Shown here: positions 52,032 to 60,567 of the stretch, one piece after another
How the letters are laid out: every line of letters starts with the position of its first letter
Position numbering within the stretch: the stretch's first letter is position 1
Program-made: the position numbers and the translations under genes
Notes under the pieces: model-generated
What the model was told of the DNA's origin: nothing
What the model saw: only the letters and a program-made list of their open reading frames with translations
The model's database searches: none
Assembly (NCBI RefSeq): GCF_006542765.1
Contig: NZ_SKCD01000097.1
Location: forward strand, 185,035-249,034
DNA: 64,000 nt
Reading direction: 5' to 3'
From: Paenibacillus luteus
Lineage (GTDB): Bacteria > Bacillota > Bacilli > Paenibacillales > Paenibacillaceae

Positions 52032-52683
52032 AATGGTCATTATCGACGATCATCCGGCAATGGCGCTCGGGATTAAATATCTGCTGGAGCAGGACGGGCG
52101 CATTGAGGTGCTGGGCATTGCCTCCACTGGCAGAGAAGGAATCGAGATGACGGAGAAGCTTCTTCCCTCCGTTATCATTCTAGATTTAAACCTCCCTGAC
52201 GATACGGGGGTTCATATTGCCGCAGCTATTAAAGAGCGGCATCCGTCCATTCATATCATCATACATACCGGGTATGACTACACTCCTTACTTTAATCGCC
52301 TCATTGAAAGCGGCGTGAGCGGCATATTAAACAAAAGTGCATCACCGCAAGAAATTGTCGATATGATCCATTCCGTCATGCGCGGGAACACGATATTGCC
52401 GCTGTCCATTTTCAGACAGGTTCAGCTCCAGCGGCCCGACTATAGCAAGCATTATTGGGAAGCTGATCTAACCTCGACTGAGCTCAAAATTTTGTCCATG
52501 GTTGCCGACAAATTCACAAACAGTAAAATTGCTGGCATCATTCACGTCAGCGAGAGCTCCGTCGAAAATTATTTAAAAAAGATTTACGGAAAACTAGGCG
52601 TGAAATCCAAGACGGAAGCCTTAGTAAAAATAACAAACGATGACCGCTTTCAGCGCGTCTTTGATGCTAAACCGATAGAATAA
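52015..52683 (+). CDS. comA: ComA-type response regulator (NarL/LuxR family)
   Basis: 222 residues with a TTG start at 52015 inside the end of comP; ATG 52033 is the alternative but lacks a ribosome site. Receiver: acidic pair in VIIDDHPAMALG, phospho-acceptor Asp57 in VIILDLNLPDDTG, Lys in GILNKSASPQ. LuxR-type HTH near 147-205 (LTSTELKILSMVADKFTNSKIAG, read in two parts; SESSVENYLKKIYGKLGVKSK). Activated by ComP; regulated genes in this organism unknown. Confidence 0.94.
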   Translation: MNAEIKMVIIDDHPAMALGIKYLLEQDGRIEVLGIASTGREGIEMTEKLLPSVIILDLNLPDDTGVHIAAAIKERHPSIHIIIHTGYDYTPYFNRLIESGVSGILNKSASPQEIVDMIHSVMRGNTILPLSIFRQVQLQRPDYSKHYWEADLTSTELKILSMVADKFTNSKIAGIIHVSESSVENYLKKIYGKLGVKSKTEALVKITNDDRFQRVFDAKPIE

Positions 52684-53170
52684 ATTAGCCGCTCGTTCTA
52701 TTGCTAACTCTCCGTTTTATCCTTCACAGTCATTCATCCAAGAAAGAATAGAAGCGGCGGCGACTGGTTCAGATCGCAATGTCTGCAGCAGGACCAAAGC
52801 AGCTCATTGCCATGCTGGACTCGCCACTCGAAGGCTAGCCTGCGCTTTGGGATAAAAGGCGCCACCGCTGATTATACGCGTATGATGATCTAAAAATCGC
52901 AAAAAAAGTATCTTTTATTTTTATCCTTTTTCAACCTTCGAGACAATAACCCCTATCTTTTAAACGAATTAAAAAAACGTTATAAACATCCATTTATTTT
53001 TGCACATTTAAAACACACAAACTTATTTCATAATTATTAATTTTTCTATATTTTTAGAAGAAAAATCACAAAATCGTTTATATTTAACAGTAATATTTTT
53101 ACCTGTTAACAACTTTTAAAGCGTTGTATCCCAACTCCATTCCCTTCCATTTAAAAAGCATTCTCCGCAT
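52684..53170. other. Intergenic region, partly GC-rich island in AT-rich DNA
   Basis: No gene supported. 52745-52890 is markedly richer in GC than the rest and contains short frames on both strands, which may be a gene remnant or a dispersed element. 52900-53160 is very AT-rich. Confidence 0.4.
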
Positions 53171-53210
53171 AAAAAATGGACAGAATCGGTTACCCGTTTC
53201 TGTCCATTTT
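53171..53210. terminator. Bidirectional terminator
   Basis: Perfect 13-bp stem AAAATGGACAGAA / TTCTGTCCATTTT with flanking T-rich sequence on the plus strand and A-runs giving T-runs on the minus strand. It is nearly 500 bp after comA; which transcript it ends is unclear. Confidence 0.7.
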
Positions 53211-53587
53211 CAACTTTTTATTTAATTAGAAATTCGATTAAGCATGGAGTGATTTACTTAGTGAAGTTGAGGTAATGCTCATAGTTGAAGAGAGTATAGA
53301 GCTGTAGAAACCTCCCACTAAGCAAGGGGCTGCTAAAGAGGTACTAAGCCCTTTTCAAACCTTATAGCAAGCAAAGCTATGGCTCAAACTATAGCTACTC
53401 ACCGACCTGCCCACTAACTCAAATACTTACGGCGCCAGAAACCCTTCCTGCAACTCGAAGCTTGTCTAAAAAAGAGGACATTTCTGCAACAAACGTCAAT
53501 CTTGTCCCCAAATCGACTAAAATAGCCATTAAATGGGCTTTTTTTCGCCCGGAAGCCGCATCTATTTCATTTTTAACTGAGGGAGCA
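53211..53587. other. Intergenic region with a small plus-strand hairpin
   Basis: No supported gene. A short hairpin AGCC-N8-GGCT with a following T-run (53525-53547) could terminate plus-strand transcription. Short frames on both strands overlap the gpx end and look spurious. Confidence 0.4.
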
Positions 53588-54133
53588 TTAAAGCAGCAGC
53601 TCAATATCGGCCTTCATATCGAGTGGTTCGTCAGTCGATTCGAACCGTTTGACGATGTTCCCTTCCCGGTCTATTAGAAATTTAGTGAAATTCCATTTGA
53701 CCGAGTTGCCTTCCAAGTAGTGAGGCAGTTTTTCCGAAAGAAACGCATTGAGCATTTTACCGCTAGGGCTGTCGGTATTGAAGCCGTTGAATGGAGCGGT
53801 TTCCGTTAAATGCTTGAATAGAGGATGAGCCGAATCGTCCCGTACGTCGGTCTTCGCGAAGAGGGGGAACGTGACGCCATAATTCAATTGGCAAAAGCTT
53901 TGCACATCCGAGTTGGCACCAGGTTCTTGCTCGCCGAACTGATTACTTGGAAATCCAAGAATTTCAAGGCCCTGCTCTTTATATTGTTCATACAGCTTTT
54001 GCAAATCCGTATACTGCGGGGTAAAGCCGCATTTGCTAGCCGTGTTAACGACAATCAATACTTTTCCTTTGTATTGCTCCATACTTTGCTGCTCGCCTCT
54101 GATGGTCTCCAAATCATACGTATAAACACTCAT
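53588..54133 (-). CDS. Thiol peroxidase of the glutathione peroxidase family
   Basis: 181 residues. Catalytic Cys in NTASKCGFTPQYTDL (residue ~35), Gln in GFPSNQFGEQEPG, and Trp/Asn in VKWNFTKFLID complete the active site; Cys replaces selenocysteine. Non-seleno bacterial members (BsaA/GPX-like) reduce peroxides, usually with thioredoxin. Start ATG behind GGAGG. The promoter carries an OhrR-like operator, so induction by organic peroxide is likely. Confidence 0.94.
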   Translation of the reverse strand: MSVYTYDLETIRGEQQSMEQYKGKVLIVVNTASKCGFTPQYTDLQKLYEQYKEQGLEILGFPSNQFGEQEPGANSDVQSFCQLNYGVTFPLFAKTDVRDDSAHPLFKHLTETAPFNGFNTDSPSGKMLNAFLSEKLPHYLEGNSVKWNFTKFLIDREGNIVKRFESTDEPLDMKADIELLL

Positions 54134-54170
54134 TAATGATTGCCTCCTCTATTGGTATGTAAGTTTTAAA

Positions 54171-54231
54171 TAATTAAATTGCATACAACTTAATTAATTA
54201 AAATAATAGCATGAGGAATTGCACTTGTCAA
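54171..54231 (-). promoter_or_regulatory. Promoter of the peroxidase gene with an OhrR-like operator
   Basis: Minus strand TTGACA (54226-54231), spacer 17, TATTAT (54203-54208). Just downstream, 54171-54196 is a near-perfect 26-bp dyad with core AAATTGCATACAACTTAATT, which differs from the B. subtilis OhrR site AAATTGTATACAATTAAATT at only a few bases. Confidence 0.7.
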
Positions 54232-54284
54232 TTCACCCATGCCCAGTAGATAATAACATCAACATAGTGACTGCTCCATTTAGC

Positions 54285-54317
54285 CTCCCGACAGCCATTT
54301 TAATGGCCGCTCGGGAG
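54285..54317 (-). terminator. Hairpin after the DUF2252 gene
   Basis: CTCCCG...CGGGAG with inner GGCCATT/AATGGC pairing, 18 bp after the stop. T-run is weak. Confidence 0.55.
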
Positions 54318-54334
54318 CAGAGGAATAAGTATAA

Positions 54335-55681
54335 TTACGTTACAGAAGGCTTCTTTCTTCCAACCAACCATTCTACGAATAAATCGTAGTCCTGTTCGAC
54401 GCTATCGGCATAGGCCATTGCCCACTGTGCAATAAATGTGCAAAATGCCTCTTCATCGTCACCCATAGCCTTTACAATTTCAACCTCGCTGTGATAGGCC
54501 AAGATGCCTTGTGCTACATCGGCATCCGCGCGTGCATGAAGCTTCGCCGTCAGCCTTCCCATCGTAGCTGTGATTGCCAGAAGGTCGCCGGTTGTTTCAA
54601 TCGCTTCCAGCTTCAGCCGTTTCTTATACGGCGAGCGCTCCCGTACATAGAACTGCCTCTCCCCGATAGAAAACCAGCCGAGATAAGGATCAGCCTCATG
54701 ATGCATCGCCTTTTGTGTCATCGTTACCCGCTTGCCCTGATGCTCGAACATCGACCAGAAGTTCTCATCGTAAGGCATATAATAGGCAGGAATCGGCACA
54801 CGGACCTCTTTGGCTTCAAGCACAATATCGTCCTCTCCCTGCTCCCCTTCACCTGCCTCAATAAGCACATAAAAACGGTCAAGCCCAATCGAGGCCGTAC
54901 CCGAGCCATGCTTTACCGCAACATCCTTCACCTGAAAATGGCGCAGCTGTTCTTCCCCGCTCGCGGCCACCGTAGACAAATATTCCGGCCAGGCTTCCAG
55001 CAGAGCTTCGCGCTCCTCCTCTGTTGGAGAAACAATTTCCTCGTTTGTCGCAAATTGCCGATGCTCCTGCACGAGTGCAGTCACCTTTTCCAAGAAATGC
55101 TGCTCCTTGCGCTTTTGCAGCTTTTTGAGCAGCTTCTTGATCAGCCCTTCCGCTTGCTCAATATCGACGGAATAAGTGCCAGGATCATCTTTCGCTTTCA
55201 CGAACCGGCGCATTTGCTTGGAATACGCTTGCAAATACGATTCTACGGTTTGAATTTGGCTGTTATGAGACATCCCTTTCGAACGAGCCACAAGCACCGC
55301 ACTAACTGACATTCGCAGCAAATCATATAAATAGGAGCCCAAGTAACCTTCATCAAAATCATTCACATCATAGACCAGCGTACCCCGTTCATTGCGAAAT
55401 GCCCCGAAATTTTCGAAATGCAAATCTCCTTGAATCCAGGTTGGACGATTGCCAGGGGTGTGGTAGGGAAACCATTCCCGCGAGACGTCAAAATAAAACA
55501 AATAAGCGCTGCCGCGAAAAAATGAAAACGGCGTTTCCGACATTTTTGCATACTTTTCCTCGCGTTTGCCACGCTCAAGCTTCATCATTTTCTGATCGAA
55601 TTCCTGCAATATCGCCGATAGTGTACGTTTTCTAAGCTTGTTTTGCGTTAGCTTTACCCGTTCTGTTAGCTTCGGATCCAT
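54335..55681 (-). CDS. DUF2252-family protein (kinase-like fold)
   Basis: 448 residues. DUF2252 is recognised by FRGSAYLFYFDV near residue 55 and WIQGDLHFENFGAF near 82, followed by VYDVNDFDEGYLGSYLYDLLR. GDLHxxN and DFD resemble the catalytic and metal-binding motifs of aminoglycoside phosphotransferase-type kinases. Substrate unknown. Start ATG behind GGGGGAGAG. Located downstream of the CcdC-like gene (19-bp gap), so the two may be co-transcribed. Confidence 0.88.
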   Translation of the reverse strand: MDPKLTERVKLTQNKLRKRTLSAILQEFDQKMMKLERGKREEKYAKMSETPFSFFRGSAYLFYFDVSREWFPYHTPGNRPTWIQGDLHFENFGAFRNERGTLVYDVNDFDEGYLGSYLYDLLRMSVSAVLVARSKGMSHNSQIQTVESYLQAYSKQMRRFVKAKDDPGTYSVDIEQAEGLIKKLLKKLQKRKEQHFLEKVTALVQEHRQFATNEEIVSPTEEEREALLEAWPEYLSTVAASGEEQLRHFQVKDVAVKHGSGTASIGLDRFYVLIEAGEGEQGEDDIVLEAKEVRVPIPAYYMPYDENFWSMFEHQGKRVTMTQKAMHHEADPYLGWFSIGERQFYVRERSPYKKRLKLEAIETTGDLLAITATMGRLTAKLHARADADVAQGILAYHSEVEIVKAMGDDEEAFCTFIAQWAMAYADSVEQDYDLFVEWLVGRKKPSVT

Positions 55682-55700
55682 GCTCTCTCCCCCAATCGAG

Positions 55701-56183
55701 CTACGTTTCTACTTTTTGAAGCCTCACAAAATCACTGATCATCGCAATTCGCCATGGTATAATCATCCCGAACGCCAACAGGTAAAAAATAGCGCCCGTT
55801 TGCGGTATCGACATGTATTGCTCAACCACGCTATGCAGCGCAAGCCTGATCATAAATAGTGTCAGCATAATAAAAATAAAGGCCTTTGAGCGCCGGACAT
55901 AAATTTCGGATTCCACACGTTCCAATCTTGTCGTGACAATAAGCGGGAAAGAAAAGATCAGCATGCCAGTCAAAAAGGCTGATAATCCCCATACCCAAGG
56001 AATATGAGTGACCGAGAAAACAAACATCACAAAACCCGTGGCCATGCCAAGCGGGGGGATGATGATTTTCCGCATAGAAGTCGGCTGCTTTCCGGCACGA
56101 ATTCTTACAACGATAAGCGCCAGCCCCGCTAAAGCCGATACGATGATCGAGCTGACTTGAATGAAATATGTAGAGAGCAACAC
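55701..56183 (-). CDS. CcdC-like membrane protein
   Basis: 160 residues, five transmembrane helices. Recognised by KIIIPPLGMATGFVMFVF and the basic loop between helices (RLERVESEIYVRRSKAFIFIM), as in the CcdC/DUF1453 family. B. subtilis CcdC lies with cytochrome c maturation genes, but its function is not established and no ccdA is present here. GTG 56183 or TTG 56180 is the start, behind GGGGAGGA. Confidence 0.78.
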   Translation of the reverse strand: MLLSTYFIQVSSIIVSALAGLALIVVRIRAGKQPTSMRKIIIPPLGMATGFVMFVFSVTHIPWVWGLSAFLTGMLIFSFPLIVTTRLERVESEIYVRRSKAFIFIMLTLFMIRLALHSVVEQYMSIPQTGAIFYLLAFGMIIPWRIAMISDFVRLQKVET

Positions 56184-56347
56184 TGCGTCCTCCCCTGAGT
56201 AGGTAGTGTAATGGAAATATTATTTCTTTCATCGTACTGCAAAACCGGAAACACTGCAAACCGCTGGTTTAGCGTGAAGAAACTCATCGACTTTGACGTG
56301 CGTATAGCTTTATAATTGGTAAAAAATAGAGAGGGGAGAGTAGGGGA

Positions 56348-56884
56348 TTGGAGACGAATGCACAGACAGGGCTGGTCCAGTCGTGGCCAGCTCCTTCAGC
56401 CGTTCCTGCAGCGCCTGAAATCGGCGGAGGGATGCAGCAGGAGCTTCAGAAGGTATGGCAAAAGCTCGCTTTCTGGATGAGGATAACAGCGGTTTTCACT
56501 CTTTGTTTCGGGTTGTTTCAAACCTTTATCGGCTTTATTAATTTTGGCTGGGGGACGATTGCCGGTTTCCTTGAGCTCGTCATTACGTTTGTACTGCTTG
56601 TGATGGCAAGCGCAGCCAAGAAGCTGCAAGCCAATCCAAACGACGAGCATGCCGTAAAGCTCCTGGCTAAGCGGCTTACCCTTTATTTCAAGCTGCAAGC
56701 CGCGTTTATCGTCATTTTTTCTTTTGTCATCATTATGCTTGTCATAACGATCCTGCAATTTCTAACCGATTGGGACTGGCTGCTCCATCTTGTGAACGAA
56801 GGCAAGAAGCTGGACAAGCTGGTCATTAAAGTGCAGCAATGGTACGAAACGATTGTGAATTGGGTTGAAAAAATAAGAAAGTAA
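56348..56884 (+). CDS. DUF5362-like membrane protein
   Basis: 178 residues with a probable TTG start behind GGGGAGAG. A Pro/Ala-rich N-terminus (~30 residues) precedes three hydrophobic segments at about 43-65, 68-90 and 113-140. KKLQANPNDEHAVKLLAKRLTLYFK (read in parts) is a charged helix between membrane segments. It resembles DUF5362 proteins; function unknown. Divergent from the CcdC-like gene. Confidence 0.7.
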   Translation: METNAQTGLVQSWPAPSAVPAAPEIGGGMQQELQKVWQKLAFWMRITAVFTLCFGLFQTFIGFINFGWGTIAGFLELVITFVLLVMASAAKKLQANPNDEHAVKLLAKRLTLYFKLQAAFIVIFSFVIIMLVITILQFLTDWDWLLHLVNEGKKLDKLVIKVQQWYETIVNWVEKIRK

Positions 56885-56923
56885 TCCATACATCACCAGC
56901 TCATCCAACTGTACCGCACGCTC

Positions 56924-58540
56924 TTATTCCGGCTCCCCAAGACGGTACGTCTTCGGTGAGATACCTTCCTGTTTCTTGAACACCTTGCTGAAATATTTCT
57001 CGTCGTGGAAACCGACCATTTCGGCAATTTTGGAAATGCGCAAGTTCGGATTGACCATGAGCAGCTTCGCTTTGTCGATGCGAACGCCTGAGATATAATC
57101 GGTAATGTTAATGCCGTACTCCTGCTTGAACTTGCGCGATACATACTCACGACTGACGAAGAAACGCTTGGCGATATCCTGAAGCGACAGCTCGCTCTGG
57201 TAATGCTGCTCAATAAAGCCCGCGATATCGCTCATCTTCGTTTTCTCCTGGGCTTGGCGCTGACCAATGGCCTGGGACAGCTCCCGAAGAAGCAGGTACG
57301 ACCATTCTCGCCAAGCCTGCAAGGAAAAGGTGCTGGCACTCACATAAGGTGATTTTTGCTCCAGCTCCTCAACAGATAGCAGCCCAGCTTCATCCCCTGC
57401 CTGTCTGCCGGGCGCTTCACGAAGCAGCCTCGCGCAAAACAATAGAGAATCCGTCTTGTACTCTTCAAGCATCGTTGGCGTGATAAGGCCCAACACGCGC
57501 ACAGCTTCCAGCCAGCGGCCGGAGGCTGCATGAAGCTGGTACGCGTCGCCGCTTAATACGGCAACCTTCCACTCCTCCTCACAATCCGAGAAACTCACCC
57601 GCTTGCCGGTTGGATGATCCACTAACTGATGAATATAACCGTTCGAATCCAATGTATTGCGGCGCCGCAGTGCATCCAGCGCCTCATCATGCTGAGCAGG
57701 CATCGCACCGGGAAAAGCACCCGCGCTGCTGAGGCCCATATGCATACGCCGCTGGAGCGTCATAAATAGGCCTTCATTAATATCCTGCAGAACAACAGGC
57801 AGCTGCTCGACTTCCACCCATACGATGATGACGATTTCCGTAGGCGCTCCCCAATGCCGGAAAGCCACTCCCCGTTGAGACGAAAGTAGAAACTCATTAC
57901 AAATGTTAATGATCGCAAAATGAAGCAGATCGCTATCAAAGGCGAACCGTCCCTGCAACTGCGTATCACTCGCGTCGACCTGCAGCAATCCAAGCCTTGC
58001 CGTATTCGCAGCCTCCGGGATCAAGCGTTCCTCCCGCAGCTTGCGCAGCGATGCCTGTGCGGTAGCCGGATCATCAATTAGGCCTGTAAGCAGCTTCTCT
58101 CCGTATACCGGCTTGAATTCATTTAGCTTTATGCTTTGCTTTTGCCGCTCGTTTCGCTCCTGCTGCTCCGCCTGCCATTGGGCGGATGCTTTGGCAACTG
58201 CCGCATTAATCGCCTCGGGCTCTATGGGCTTCAGCAAATAATCGATGCCTCCATTGCGGACCGCTTCACGTACGAAGTCGAAATCACCTCGCCCGCTCAC
58301 AACGATAAACTTCACCGTTCCCGCAAATTCGTTCACCGCTGCCATCAAGTCCACGCCGCTGCCTTCCGGCATCATCATATCCATAATAACAATGGCCGGT
58401 TTATCGTCCCTCATTCGCTGGATAGCTTCATAGCCGCCGCTTGCTTCTTCAATGGCGGTAACCCCATGCGCATCCCAATCTACAAGCAGCCGCACTGCTT
58501 TGCGCACACGCGCCTCATCATCTACGATCAACACCTTCAT
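56924..58540 (-). CDS. AraC-type response regulator (YesN-like)
   Basis: 538 residues. N-terminal receiver with VLIVDDEARVRKAV, phospho-acceptor Asp in AIVIMDMMMPEGSG and Lys in DYLLKPIEPEA. A long ill-conserved middle follows. The C-terminal AraC domain has two HTH motifs: LQDIAKRFFVSREYVSRKFKQ and ISKIAEMVGFHDEKYFSKVFKK. Pairs with the overlapping upstream histidine kinase (23-bp overlap). Probably controls the divergent sugar transporter. Confidence 0.95.
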   Translation of the reverse strand: MKVLIVDDEARVRKAVRLLVDWDAHGVTAIEEASGGYEAIQRMRDDKPAIVIMDMMMPEGSGVDLMAAVNEFAGTVKFIVVSGRGDFDFVREAVRNGGIDYLLKPIEPEAINAAVAKASAQWQAEQQERNERQKQSIKLNEFKPVYGEKLLTGLIDDPATAQASLRKLREERLIPEAANTARLGLLQVDASDTQLQGRFAFDSDLLHFAIINICNEFLLSSQRGVAFRHWGAPTEIVIIVWVEVEQLPVVLQDINEGLFMTLQRRMHMGLSSAGAFPGAMPAQHDEALDALRRRNTLDSNGYIHQLVDHPTGKRVSFSDCEEEWKVAVLSGDAYQLHAASGRWLEAVRVLGLITPTMLEEYKTDSLLFCARLLREAPGRQAGDEAGLLSVEELEQKSPYVSASTFSLQAWREWSYLLLRELSQAIGQRQAQEKTKMSDIAGFIEQHYQSELSLQDIAKRFFVSREYVSRKFKQEYGINITDYISGVRIDKAKLLMVNPNLRISKIAEMVGFHDEKYFSKVFKKQEGISPKTYRLGEPE

Positions 58541-60434
58541 CCGTATTCCCTCCTTTCACCGCTGTCATTCCCAGCACGAGCATGATACGAACGCCGCCTG
58601 ATTCCCTATTTCGTATATTCAGCTGAGCGTCTTCCCCATACACCATCCGCAGCCGCGCAAGCACATTGAGCAAACCAATCTTCGGTTCAGCTCCGGACTG
58701 CGCCAGCTGGAGCGAGCTGTAAACTCCCTCGACTGGCCCTGCCGCTTCCCTGTTGTTCCTTCCGGCTGATTGTCCTTCATAATCCTGCGTTTTATCTGCG
58801 TATCGTACGCCTGCAAGCTCCCTTTGCAGCACGGCAAGCCGCTCTGGCGAAATGATCGCGCCGTTATTCTCAACCGTCAGCTCCAGAAGCCCGTCATCCC
58901 GCAAAGCAGCCTTCAAAGCGAGCTCTCCATTATCCGCAGCCTTGTCCATGCCATGCTTGAAGTAATTTTCGATCACGGGCTGTAAAATCATCTTCGGCAT
59001 CTCCGCATCCAATAGCGCCTCATCCACATCGACATGGAAAGTAAAGCGATTCTCGTAACGCTCCTTCTGCAGCTCCACGTATGCCTTCAAGTGTGCGAGC
59101 TCGTCCCGCAAGGTAATCATGCTTGTCTCATTGTCCATACTGTAGCGCATCATTCGAGCAAGTGCGGACAACAGCGCATAGATGCGCGGCACGCCCAGCT
59201 CAAGAGCCAATGTGCCGATAATTTGAATCGTATTGTTCAGAAAATGAGGGTTGATCTGCGCTTGCAGCGCCCGAAGCTGATTAGTTTTGTTTGCTAGCTC
59301 CAATTTGTATTCACGCAAAATCAAATTGTTGATGGTATCCATCATACTGCGAAACCGAACCACGACCAAACCGATCTCGTCATTCCCCGTCGGCTGAATC
59401 GGAACATTCAAATTGCCCGCCTCTACCTGGTTCATATAGCGAACGAGCTGCTTCACGGGCGCGGTAATCCGCAAAGAGACGATGACCGTAGCTGTAACGA
59501 TAACCGCCAGCGACAGAGCAAGCAAAAGCAGGTTTATCGCAGCCGCATTGTTCGCTTCCCGGATCAGATACGAGGTTGGTATCCGCTTAACAAGCGTCCA
59601 ATGAGCTGCTGTACTCTGTATATGCTCATAAACAAACAATGCACCATTTTGCTCAAAATGGCCGCCATTGGCATCTCCTTGAGCCAATGTGCCGTTGTAC
59701 CAAGCTTTATGGAGCGGTTTGCCTAGCAACTGCTCGTCGTCTGCAAATACGACAAAGCCATTGTTGTCGATAACGTATAAATCTTCTTCTTTACGATCAT
59801 AAAGCTGGCTCACGATATCCGTCAGCAGCGATAGCTTCACATCAATTGATACATACCCCAGCTTCTCATTGGAGGGTACCCGCTCGATTCGCCGGTGAAG
59901 AGTGAATACTCGCTCACTTGGCTGCTGCGGCTGCAAGGAAGCAAAGCCATAGGTGTGGCTCATATGTGTAGGCTGAAGCGAAGTACTCTCTCCTGTGCCT
60001 ACATAGGTATCCAGATCAGGAAAGGCAGCAGTATCGTTCGCGCGCTTCGCGCCCGCCACATTCGTTACGATCGTCGCCCGCTGGCCGAGGCTTGCATATA
60101 GGTAGACCTGATGTACGTCAGGCACAGCTGATTTCATATAAGCCATCGCTGCGAACACTCGGCTGTCGGTCTGAAAATCAGCCAAGCCCGTTTGCAGCTG
60201 CCGATACAGCTCCGCATCCGAGTACACGTTAAGCGAAGCACGGCTAAGCTCGTCCAGCACCGCCGTTACGTTCCGCTGGCCTTGATAAAGCAGGTTTTGC
60301 GTATCCTCCAGCGCTCGATCCTTCATTGATTTTGCTGTATAGCTGTAAGTGACCACCATGGTCGTCACGATCGGCACAATCGTTGCCAGCAGCATAAATA
60401 CGATTAGTTTAGTTCGAATGCTATTCCAGTTCAA
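58518..60434 (-). CDS. Sensor histidine kinase (YesM-like)
   Basis: 638 residues from a TTG start at 60434, nine bases after GGAGGT; a frame from 60461 passes through that ribosome site. TM1 ~7-30, extracellular Cache-type sensor domain to residue ~290, TM2 ~292-315, HAMP, then His_kinase domain with the phospho-His in LQAQINPHFLNNTIQ and HATPase parts VIENYFKHGMDKA and LLNVLARLRMVYG. YesM/YesN pairs of Paenibacillus usually sense the substrate of the neighbouring carbohydrate ABC importer. Confidence 0.94.
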   Translation of the reverse strand: MNWNSIRTKLIVFMLLATIVPIVTTMVVTYSYTAKSMKDRALEDTQNLLYQGQRNVTAVLDELSRASLNVYSDAELYRQLQTGLADFQTDSRVFAAMAYMKSAVPDVHQVYLYASLGQRATIVTNVAGAKRANDTAAFPDLDTYVGTGESTSLQPTHMSHTYGFASLQPQQPSERVFTLHRRIERVPSNEKLGYVSIDVKLSLLTDIVSQLYDRKEEDLYVIDNNGFVVFADDEQLLGKPLHKAWYNGTLAQGDANGGHFEQNGALFVYEHIQSTAAHWTLVKRIPTSYLIREANNAAAINLLLLALSLAVIVTATVIVSLRITAPVKQLVRYMNQVEAGNLNVPIQPTGNDEIGLVVVRFRSMMDTINNLILREYKLELANKTNQLRALQAQINPHFLNNTIQIIGTLALELGVPRIYALLSALARMMRYSMDNETSMITLRDELAHLKAYVELQKERYENRFTFHVDVDEALLDAEMPKMILQPVIENYFKHGMDKAADNGELALKAALRDDGLLELTVENNGAIISPERLAVLQRELAGVRYADKTQDYEGQSAGRNNREAAGPVEGVYSSLQLAQSGAEPKIGLLNVLARLRMVYGEDAQLNIRNRESGGVRIMLVLGMTAVKGGNTDEGVDRR

Positions 60435-60567
60435 AGCTGCACGACCTCCGCTCCCGATCAATATATTGCACCTGACCGGTCACATCCGTCGGTGTTTATC
60501 GCTCTCTCGGACTTGCATAATTAAACATACAATAGTTTTCTGGTGAAAAGAAAGGGGAGTTTCCAAG

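Noticed and set aside
54491..55309. 272-codon plus-strand frame
   Set aside because: Antisense to the DUF2252 gene, which has firm motifs.
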